Source: an uncultured Atopobiaceae bacterium (GTDB taxonomy: Bacteria; Actinomycetota; Coriobacteriia; Coriobacteriales; Atopobiaceae). Taken from it: a DNA stretch of 5,992 nucleotides. This document shows positions 1 to 4,251 of this stretch, piece by piece; within the stretch, counting starts at the first letter, position 1, and each line of letters opens with the position of its first letter. The notes under the pieces were generated by a model. That model saw nothing but the letters and a program-made list of their open reading frames with translations. It searched no databases and was not told the origin of the DNA. A program made the translations under genes and the position numbers. The DNA lies in assembly GCA_947303905.1 (NCBI GenBank), contig CAMYZR010000108.1, positions 1 to 5,992 on the forward strand. The letters are read 5' to 3'.

Positions 1-15
1 TAGGTCAACATCTCA

Positions 16-119
16 GGGAGTCGAACCCGTGAGGGCGAGAGTGCCCAGTGGGCACTCGCGGGCTGAGGAGCGGAGCGACGAAGCCTGAGAGCGTCGCTGC
101 AGGCGACGCGGCGACTCCC
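16..119. other. Compact multi-hairpin element, possible structured RNA or transposon-end remnant
   Basis: An 8-bp closing stem, GGGAGTCG (16-23) with CGACTCCC (112-119), encloses two strong perfect hairpins: GAGTGCCC/GGGCACTC (39-46/50-57, 3-nt loop) and GCGTCGC/GCGACGC (91-97/103-109, 5-nt loop). CCCG (26-29) can also pair with CGGG (59-62) around the first hairpin. This nested design exceeds what I expect by chance and is typical of a structured RNA or a folded single-strand transposon end. The block GGAGTCGAACCCG (17-29) recurs imperfectly at 141-153. One possibility is the 3' end of a TnpB-type gene with its omega RNA, because the plus frame from 33 to about 190 has a Gly/Arg/Ala-rich, low-complexity tail. 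That identification is weak. The strand cannot be decided from folding alone. Confidence 0.45.
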
Positions 120-192
120 GCCGGGGGCACCAGACCACGAAGAGTCGAACTCGGCATGAATCGCGAGCACAGCACGCGGCATGGACGCCCCT

Positions 193-207
193 CACCTGAC
201 CCTCCTT
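193..207 (-). promoter_or_regulatory. Orphan Shine-Dalgarno/GTG start on the minus strand
   Basis: Read on the minus strand, AAGGAGG (207-201) lies 5 nt before a GTG (195-193). That GTG overlaps the TGA (194-192) of an upstream minus-strand frame in a GTGA stop-start arrangement. This is a textbook translation-initiation layout. The frame it opens is only 60 codons, Arg/Cys-rich, and runs straight through the hairpin element at 16-119, so it does not look like a real protein. I read it as the leftover start region of a gene, perhaps a transposase, whose body was replaced by recombination near position 190. The signal may also be fortuitous. Confidence 0.3.
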
Positions 208-252
208 TGCTTCAGGTGGGGTACCCGTCCGCGAAAGTGGCCATCTTTGATG

Positions 253-363
253 CCGAAATCGTCCAACATCGCGGACCAGTCCGACACCCGTCCGTGGTGT
301 CGGACGTTTCTGGGCCCGAAATCGTCTAACATCGCGGACCAGTCGGACACACGTCCGTAGTGT
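253..363. repeat. 48-bp imperfect direct repeat, two copies, 63-bp period
   Basis: Copy 1 (253-300) and copy 2 (316-363) both begin CCGAAATCGTC and end near TCCGT(G/A)GTGT. They differ at four of 48 positions by hand comparison. Copy 1 also forms the left arm of a perfect 10-bp hairpin, GTCCGACACC (279-288) with GGTGTCGGAC (296-305). Copy 2 has lost part of that symmetry and instead has CGGAC/GTCCG (344-348/353-357). In the minus-strand frame both copies read GRVSDWSAMLDDFG, but I see no gene there. Closely spaced repeats with dyad symmetry suit transposase-binding sites at an insertion-sequence end; two copies are too few for CRISPR. Confidence 0.7.
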
Positions 364-399
364 TGCGTGCCAAGGGGACGGAGCACCATGTTAATCAAC

Positions 400-426
400 G
401 CCACCAGCAAGGTGGCATTTCTTGTT
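400..426 (+). terminator. Candidate intrinsic terminator-like hairpin
   Basis: GCCACC (400-405) pairs with GGTGGC (411-416) over a 5-nt loop and is followed by the T-rich run ATTTCTTGTT (417-426). The stem is short and the T tract is interrupted, so termination would be weak. The right arm overlaps the first, degenerate unit of the GTGGCATTT repeat series, so the structure may belong to a transposon end instead. Confidence 0.25.
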
Positions 427-474
427 ATGAGACAGATTCCGTGGCATTTTGTCTCACGTGGCATTTTGTCTCAC
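412..474. mobile_element. Repeated end of a probable IS21-like insertion sequence (remnant)
   Basis: GTGGCATTTTGTCTCAC occurs twice back to back without mismatch (441-457 and 458-474). A diverged unit begins GTGGCATTT at 412 and is followed by GAGACA near 429. IS21-family elements carry several copies of a short repeat at each end as transposase-binding sites, and this arrangement resembles one such end. No istA or istB coding sequence lies in the window, so only an end or solo remnant is present. The family assignment rests on repeat style and is provisional. Confidence 0.45.
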
Positions 475-518
475 GTCGATGCTCCTGGTCCTTCTACTCA
501 AGAGACGGCAGTTGACGC

Positions 519-544
519 TGGTATAGTCCCTAGGCAGAGGGACT
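519..544 (+). promoter_or_regulatory. Possible extended -10 promoter and hairpin upstream of cassette A
   Basis: TGGTATAGT (519-527) matches an extended -10 element (TGnTATAAT) with one mismatch in the hexamer. It lies about 55 nt before the GTG start of the first LRR gene. A TTGACG at 512-517 is too close to serve as its -35. A perfect 7-bp inverted repeat, AGTCCCT (525-531) and AGGGACT (538-544) with a 6-nt loop, overlaps the end of the -10 and the expected transcription start. It could be a repressor operator or a 5' leader hairpin. No T tract follows, so it is not an intrinsic terminator. Confidence 0.35.
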
Positions 545-570
545 GTCAGCGACGTTGACATCTCGGCATC

Positions 571-577
571 GAGGGGG
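571..577 (+). promoter_or_regulatory. Ribosome binding site deciding the GTG start at 583
   Basis: GAGGGGG lies 5 nt upstream of GTG 583. The nearby ATG at 593 is in another frame and opens a low-quality frame, so the GTG is the start that gives the conserved LRR_5 protein. Confidence 0.6.
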
Positions 578-582
578 CACAC

Positions 583-1275
583 GTGAGCACATATGACGAC
601 GATGGCTTCATCATCGAACATAACGCTCTGGTGGCGTACAAAGGCGACGAGGAACACGTCATCATCCCTGATGGCGTGTGGACCATCAAAGAGAGAGCGT
701 TTTTGGGCAACGACCGCATACGAACCATCGATCTTAACGAGGTCGCCCGCATCGATGACGAAGCGTTCGCGTGTTGCAGCGCGCTCGAGACCGTCATCCC
801 ACACAAGGACCTGCAAGGCATTGGCAATCGCGCGTTCGCAGGTTGCCGCTCACTCAGGAGCATCAGACATGCTCAAGACGAAGAGTGGCCCGATGTTCTC
901 AACCTGGGGGTCGAGGCGTTTGCAGAGTGCGCCTCACTCGAGTCGTTGGACCTCTACGGCGTAGTGGTCTGGCTCGAAGTGGGCGACCGTTGCTTCTTGG
1001 GGTGTACGGCACTCACCTCCGTTGTGTTTGGCGAGGCGCTGGCCGAGCTAGGGGACAACGTCTTCGAGGGCTGCACGGCACTCGAGTGCATCAGCCTGCC
1101 CATGGCCTTGCGCAACCAAATTCCCGGTATGGCGGAACGCTACGAGAGCGTTCTCCAGACGATAAGGGACGGCTGCCCCAACCTGCAGGTGCTGGAGCGG
1201 CGCCAGCCCATAACCGTGCGGGCAGAGGACGAGAACCATGAGCTCTGGGAGACCGAGGAGGACTCACCGCCTTGA
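583..1275 (+). CDS. BspA-type LRR_5 protein (230 aa), N-terminal part of a gene split by TGA
   Basis: This protein folds as a short leucine-rich-repeat solenoid of the LRR_5 (BspA-like) type. Six units carry the (A/C/V)F-x-x-C-type core near residues 39, 61, 84, 112, 137 and 160, with the first having N in place of C. They are preceded by a typical entry strand, HVIIPDGVWTI (residues 25-35). There is no signal peptide; the protein starts MSTYDDDGF. BspA-like repeats generally mediate protein binding; no partner can be named. The acidic tail (residues 213-230) aligns with the inter-domain linker of the 487-residue paralogue at 4252-5715. That paralogue continues straight into a DUF285 solenoid. 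Here a TGA at 1273-1275 ends the frame, and the same frame then stays open to 3762. The 230-residue product is therefore probably a truncated form, though its LRR_5 domain is complete and could fold alone. Confidence 0.85.
   Translation: MSTYDDDGFIIEHNALVAYKGDEEHVIIPDGVWTIKERAFLGNDRIRTIDLNEVARIDDEAFACCSALETVIPHKDLQGIGNRAFAGCRSLRSIRHAQDEEWPDVLNLGVEAFAECASLESLDLYGVVVWLEVGDRCFLGCTALTSVVFGEALAELGDNVFEGCTALECISLPMALRNQIPGMAERYESVLQTIRDGCPNLQVLERRQPITVRAEDENHELWETEEDSPP
1273..1275 (+). other. In-frame TGA between LRR_5 and DUF285 domains
   Basis: This is the single codon that divides the cassette A gene. The next codon is ACG, so the context is TGA-A. A single substitution from CGA, GGA or TGG, among others, would create it. 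Only a small hairpin, GGTG/CACC (1304-1307/1311-1314), lies downstream, too far and too short to be a convincing bacterial selenocysteine-insertion element. The stop falls in a poorly conserved linker rather than in a repeat, so readthrough or separate domains would both leave the folded parts intact. Confidence 0.85.
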
Positions 1276-1359
1276 ACGACAACGACATTCAGGCGCAACG
1301 TCAGGTGCATCACCTACCAAGAGCATGCGGGCCAGCTAGTAGACCGTGACACGGCGGGG

Positions 1360-2100
1360 CTCTTCCAGGGCTACTCGTCGCTCGAGCGGCTCGACCCCAC
1401 GGGTCTCGATACGTCAGACGCCACGGACCTGCGGCAGATGTTTATGGGCTGCCGAAGCCTGCGGTCGCTCGACCTCTCCTGCCTCGACACCTCGCAGGTG
1501 CAGAGCATGGCGCACCTGGCCCACAACTGCCACGCACTGGAGGAGGCAAACCTGGCTGGCCTCGACCTCTCACGGGTACAGAGCCTTTGGTCGGCCTTCG
1601 ACAGCTGCGAGTCACTCGGAGAAATCGACCTCTCGGGACTGCGCACGCCTGCGCTCGAGAAGGTGGGCTATATGTTCCGCGGATGCAGGAGCCTGAGGCG
1701 GGCGAACCTGCAGGGCTTGGACTTCTCACAGGTCAAGAGCCTCTCGCACCTCTTCTGTGGATGCTGGCGGCTGCGCGAGGCCGATCTTGCGAGGACGGAC
1801 CTGCACTCCGTCACCACCCTGACCTCCGCCTTCGAGGACTGCAGATCGCTCACGGAACTCGACCTTTCGAGGCTCAAGGGTGCCTGCGTGAGGAAGATGA
1901 ACCGCTGCTTCATGGGATGCTCATCGCTCACCGAGCTCGACCTTTCGGGCGTCACAGTTGACATCAGATACGAGGACCACGTCCTGCACTGGTTCAAGGG
2001 CTGCTCGTCACTCAAGACCCTAAGGCTGCCCGAGGTCCGCGACGATCGAAGCCGCAAATCCTTCCGCCTGTTTGACGGTTGCGACTCGCTCGAGTACTGG
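1360..2100 (+). repeat. DUF285 solenoid 1 of cassette A: about ten 26-residue units
   Basis: About ten consecutive units of 26 codons (78 bp) follow the pattern (M/L/A)F-x-x-C-x-x-L-x-x-x-(D/N)L-x-x-L-D-x-S-x-V. The first unit, from LFQGYSS, lies before the only available ATG at 1438. Near the end, one unit is stretched (around IRYEDHVLHW). The Cys before each LRR-like strand is nearly invariant. Confidence 0.85.
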
Positions 2101-3762
2101 GAGGCCCCGGCATCCTGGCCAGTCAACAGGGTCGACGCCATCCCCAAGCCCACCGCCGACTGCGGCATGTGGTGGTCGGTCCACAACCATCGCTGGATGA
2201 CCGTGGAGCAGATCCGTCGGCGCGGGCCCATCGAGGACACCTACACCTGCGAACCCGATGAATTCGGTCCCCTCGTGAAGGTGGAGAACGGCCAGGGAGA
2301 GATAGGCGACGCCCTCGAGCTACGGGGAGGTCACGCCGGCGCTACCATTCCTTACGAGGAGGGCATGTTCGCAGAGCTCGACTCAGTATCCATAGACCTG
2401 ACGGGGCTTGACGTCTCGCAGGCGCAGAGCCTTTCGCGCATGTTCAAGGACTGTCACCGGCTGCGCTCGATAGACCTCAGTGGGCTGGACACCTCACAGG
2501 TTACCGACCTCTCGTATATGTTTGCAGGCTGTACCAGCCTTGAGAGCGTATCTTTCGGTACCATCGACCTCTCGCAGGTCACCGACCTCTCCCATATGTT
2601 TGATAGATGCACCAGCCTCAAAGACATCTCGCTCAGCGGGCTGGACCTGTCGCGTGTCGTCACGTTGGAATGGATGTTCGCGCGCTGCACATCGCTGCGC
2701 AGCGCCAGCTTTGTCAATCTCAACCTGCCGCAGGCAACCAACTTCTCGTATATGTTCGAGCATTGCGAAGAGCTGCGCACCGTCGACTTCACCGGCTTCG
2801 TTCCCGCCCAGAGAGCCGACATGTCGTACATGTTTGCATTCTGCCGCAACCTGGAAGGCCTGAAGGGCTTTGACCCTGCCAATGTCGGTGACCTTGGCTC
2901 CTTTTTCTACGGGTGCAAAGAGCTGCGCAGCTTCAGCCTTGCAGGCCTCGAACTTGGCGCCTTGACCGAGCTCGCGTCGATGTTCGGTAGCTGCAGCTCG
3001 CTTGTCGAGGTGGACCTCTCGAACCTTTCCTTGCCACGCGTTCCGAACCTGTTTGAGCTGTTTCTCAACTGTAGCAAGCTCCAGTCAGTCAAGCTCGACG
3101 GTCTCAGCGCCCCCTCGGTCAGACGCCTGGACAGAGTGTTCGTAGGCTGCGGGTCACTGACAGAGCTCGACTTCTCGTCGTGCACCCTAGGCCAGGTGAA
3201 GAGCATGAGCGAAATGCTCTCTGGCTGCGCTCGGCTGCGCAAGGCTGACCTCTCGGGGATGGACCTGCACTCCGTCACCAAAATGACCTCTGCCTTCGAG
3301 GGCTGCGCCTCGCTCACGGAACTCGACCTCTCGGGGCTCAAGGGCGCCTGCGTGTGGGAGATGCGCCGCTGTTTCATGGGATGCTCGTCGCTCACGATGA
3401 TTGACCTTTCGGACGTCACGGTCCACGTCTACCAAGAGGGCTACATCTTAGACCTTTACAAAGACTTAGACAGCTGGTTCAGGGAATGCCGGTCGCTCTG
3501 GGCCCTCGGGTTGCCCGAGGCGACTGGGCGCAGGCGCAAAGTCTACTTCCAACACCTGTTCGACGGCTGTGACTCGCTCGAGCTCTGGCAGGCCCCGGAG
3601 TCCTGGCCTATCAGCGACTATGGCGCCATCCCCGAGCCCACCGCCGACTGTGGCATGTGGTGGTCAAAGCGCGACCAGAAATGGATGACGGTGGAGGAGA
3701 TGCGAGCGGGCGGGCCGGTATGGGACATCTATGCCAGCGATCCACAAACGGAGGTGTACTGA
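1438..3762 (+). CDS. Large DUF285 (BspA-family) repeat protein with two solenoids, 774 aa ORF
   Basis: The ORF encodes two consecutive solenoids of DUF285-type 26-residue repeats. Solenoid 1 fills residues 1 to about 221 and ends in a Trp-rich cap (about 214-273) with CGMWWS at 242-247 and RWMTVEQI just after. A linker (about 274-308) then leads to solenoid 2 (about 309-717, some 16 units) and a second cap (710-774) with CGMWWS again. Such repeats are known from BspA-like surface proteins that bind other proteins, but no signal peptide, transmembrane helix or LPXTG-like anchor is visible. The ATG at 1438 is doubtful as a real start: it falls inside a repeat unit (DLRQ-MFMGC), has no Shine-Dalgarno sequence, and the upstream codons 1276-1437 are also homologous to the paralogue. 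More likely this is the C-terminal bulk of the gene beginning at 583. The long intact frame suggests it is or recently was under selection. Confidence 0.75.
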   Translation: MFMGCRSLRSLDLSCLDTSQVQSMAHLAHNCHALEEANLAGLDLSRVQSLWSAFDSCESLGEIDLSGLRTPALEKVGYMFRGCRSLRRANLQGLDFSQVKSLSHLFCGCWRLREADLARTDLHSVTTLTSAFEDCRSLTELDLSRLKGACVRKMNRCFMGCSSLTELDLSGVTVDIRYEDHVLHWFKGCSSLKTLRLPEVRDDRSRKSFRLFDGCDSLEYWEAPASWPVNRVDAIPKPTADCGMWWSVHNHRWMTVEQIRRRGPIEDTYTCEPDEFGPLVKVENGQGEIGDALELRGGHAGATIPYEEGMFAELDSVSIDLTGLDVSQAQSLSRMFKDCHRLRSIDLSGLDTSQVTDLSYMFAGCTSLESVSFGTIDLSQVTDLSHMFDRCTSLKDISLSGLDLSRVVTLEWMFARCTSLRSASFVNLNLPQATNFSYMFEHCEELRTVDFTGFVPAQRADMSYMFAFCRNLEGLKGFDPANVGDLGSFFYGCKELRSFSLAGLELGALTELASMFGSCSSLVEVDLSNLSLPRVPNLFELFLNCSKLQSVKLDGLSAPSVRRLDRVFVGCGSLTELDFSSCTLGQVKSMSEMLSGCARLRKADLSGMDLHSVTKMTSAFEGCASLTELDLSGLKGACVWEMRRCFMGCSSLTMIDLSDVTVHVYQEGYILDLYKDLDSWFRECRSLWALGLPEATGRRRKVYFQHLFDGCDSLELWQAPESWPISDYGAIPEPTADCGMWWSKRDQKWMTVEEMRAGGPVWDIYASDPQTEVY
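1750..2067 (+). repeat. Four-unit tail block, copy 1 (internal duplication with 3214-3555)
   Basis: This block encodes the units starting LFCGC, AFEDC, CFMGC and FKGC, immediately before the cap. The same block recurs at 3214-3555 with close DNA similarity; for example, the stretch starting GACCTGCACTCCGTCACC at 1798 reappears at 3262. The second copy is 24 bp longer because of an insertion in the stretched unit. The block is absent from the paralogue at 4252-5715, whose solenoid passes directly to the cap. Confidence 0.75.
2077..2256 (+). other. Trp-rich cap, copy 1 (internal)
   Basis: Residues about 214-273 of the large ORF form the pattern GCDSLExW, W-P-(V/I), AIPxPTA(D/E)CGMWWS, then W-MTV and a (D/A)DTY-like end. 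Two further copies end the large ORF (3559-3759) and the cassette B protein (5521-5712). In those two cases it is the true C-terminus, which suggests the copy here marks the end of a formerly separate protein. From memory, similar WWS-xx-W-T ends occur after DUF285 repeats in Coriobacteriia BspA-like proteins; this needs a search. Confidence 0.7.
2365..3588 (+). repeat. DUF285 solenoid 2 of cassette A: about sixteen 26-residue units
   Basis: About sixteen units of the same 26-residue pattern as solenoid 1 run from GMFAELDS to LFDGCDSLELW. The early units carry the most canonical DTSQVTDLSYMF-type core; central units are more diverged, and one (LEGLKGFDPANVGDL) is two residues short. The last units match the tail block of solenoid 1. 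Confidence 0.85.
3214..3555 (+). repeat. Four-unit tail block, copy 2
   Basis: Units beginning MLSGC, AFEGC, CFMGC and FREC correspond one to one to the block at 1750-2067. The CFMGC unit is eight residues longer here (around YILDLYKDLDSW). Together with the following cap, the duplicated stretch spans roughly 1750-2256 and 3214-3744, with an offset of 1,464 bp rising to 1,488 bp after the insertion. Confidence 0.75.
3750..3755 (+). promoter_or_regulatory. Ribosome binding site for the small acidic gene, inside the LRR gene end
   Basis: GGAGGT lies 8 nt before ATG 3764, within the last codons of the LRR ORF. It fixes the start at 3764 rather than the in-frame ATG at 3731, which lacks such a site. 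The position implies translational coupling to the upstream gene. Confidence 0.75.
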
Positions 3763-3763
3763 C

Positions 3764-4141
3764 ATGTCAAGCAGCAGAACGGAGCACGTGTGGCGCATAC
3801 CGCTCGAGCTCTGCAGCATCGTCGACAACAACTTCGATCCGCCACAGGGGGCAGTGGGCAGCGAGTTTGACTCGGACTGCGTCCTAGACTTTGACGAACT
3901 CCAAGAGGAGTACGAGGAACTCTTCGGCTGGGAGGAGGGGCAGTTCCGCCCGGCCCTCTGCCCCGGCGCGTACCTCGACTTTCTGCTGTTCGAGGAGTCG
4001 CCGCACGAGTGGAGCGGCGGCAGGTTCGAGAGGACGCCCAAGACCGTCTTCAAGAAGATTCTGCCCTGCATCGAGCTCGACGACGTGCACTACTGCGACT
4101 ACACATGGTACGACGGCGTCGCGGCACCCGAGTGCTACTGA
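3764..4141 (+). CDS. Small acidic protein of unknown function (125 aa), cassette A copy
   Basis: I do not recognise this family. The protein is strongly acidic in its middle part, with DSDCVLDFDELQEEYEELFGW at about residues 36-56, predicted to include a short helix. It is also rich in aromatic residues and carries four to five Cys. No signal peptide, membrane segment or catalytic motif is evident. It starts one nucleotide after the LRR gene's stop and has a strong internal ribosome binding site, so the two are probably co-translated. A second copy follows the second LRR gene at 5772. In an ungapped hand alignment the first 56 residues share 31 identities, with VWR-x-PL, GAVG and DCVLDF-x-EL-x-EEY-x-ELFG conserved. 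Constant linkage suggests a dedicated partner of the LRR protein, such as a chaperone, inhibitor or immunity-like protein; this is inference only. Confidence 0.85.
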   Translation: MSSSRTEHVWRIPLELCSIVDNNFDPPQGAVGSEFDSDCVLDFDELQEEYEELFGWEEGQFRPALCPGAYLDFLLFEESPHEWSGGRFERTPKTVFKKILPCIELDDVHYCDYTWYDGVAAPECY

Positions 4142-4160
4142 ACGGATAAGCTCTGACAAC

Positions 4161-4199
4161 CCTTGAGTCGCTCGTCAAGGACGCCGCGCAGGAGTGCGC
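4161..4199. other. Two small inverted repeats between the cassettes
   Basis: CCTTGA (4161-4166) pairs with TCAAGG (4175-4180) over 8 nt, and GCGCA (4186-4190) pairs with TGCGC (4195-4199) over 4 nt. Neither is followed by a T tract, so they are not convincing intrinsic terminators. They could be mRNA-stabilising hairpins or a weak attenuator between the cassettes. I see no good promoter in 4142-4251; TATCAT (4205-4210) lacks a matching -35. Confidence 0.3.
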
Positions 4200-4240
4200 T
4201 ACCCTATCATGAGAACAGAGTAACACGTCATATCTGAGAA

Positions 4241-4246
4241 AGAGGA
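4241..4246 (+). promoter_or_regulatory. Ribosome binding site for the cassette B LRR gene
   Basis: AGAGGA lies 5 nt before ATG 4252 and supports that start. The protein start (MSWQDDFIVAYGV) aligns with the start region of the cassette A protein. Confidence 0.6.
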
Positions 4247-4251
4247 ATGCG

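Larger units (their letters stand above)
583..3762 (+). pseudogene. Full-length LRR_5-DUF285 gene of cassette A interrupted by one in-frame TGA
   Basis: The frames starting at 583 and ending at 3762 are identical in phase; only TGA 1273-1275 lies between them. Codons 1276-1437 contain no ATG, GTG or TTG. They encode residues (FRRNVRCITYQEHAGQLV, then LFQGYSSLERLD) that align with SNVRRFVYRDYADRWVG and LFRHFKRLEELD in the intact paralogue. Homology thus crosses the stop without a shift, giving an ancestral protein of about 1,059 residues: LRR_5 domain, linker, solenoid 1, cap 1, linker, solenoid 2, cap 2. No other lesion appears in the following 2.5 kb. The stop may be recent, tolerated, read through at some level, or a sequencing error. 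The organism does not appear to reassign TGA, since the other three complete genes here also end in TGA. Confidence 0.65.

Noticed and set aside
12..33. tRNA-like GGGTTCGACTCCC on the minus strand
   Set aside because: The T-stem has mismatches beyond three pairs, and no acceptor stem, D arm or anticodon arm can be formed around it.
13..195. Minus-strand 60-codon frame with a good Shine-Dalgarno and GTG
   Set aside because: The product is Arg/Cys-rich with no protein-like pattern and runs through the hairpin element; only the start signal was kept as a feature.
253..363. Possible CRISPR array
   Set aside because: There are only two imperfect copies, the 48-bp repeat is much longer than the 15-bp gap, and no cas genes are present.
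192..464. Minus-strand 90-codon frame containing GRVSDWSAMLDDFG twice
   Set aside because: It is created by the direct repeat and the repeated transposon end, has no recognisable domain or ribosome binding site, and is better explained as noncoding repeat DNA.
1273..1275. TGA as selenocysteine or a reassigned codon
   Set aside because: The site is in a nonconserved linker, no convincing selenocysteine hairpin follows directly, and the other complete genes in the window also end in TGA at the expected place.
1346..1696. Plus-strand 116-codon frame overlapping the start of the large ORF
   Set aside because: It is Arg/Ser/Thr-rich, out of frame with the conserved repeats, and simply shadows the repeat DNA.
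1668..2240. Long antisense frames across the LRR genes (e.g. 1668-2240, 2907-3419, 5010-5411 on the minus strand)
   Set aside because: They are Ser/Arg-rich mirror images of the DUF285 repeat codons in GC-rich DNA and lack initiation signals.
3731..3763. Upstream ATG at 3731 as start of the small acidic gene
   Set aside because: It would add 11 residues overlapping the LRR gene, lacks a ribosome binding site, and the paralogue at 5772 starts at the position equivalent to 3764.
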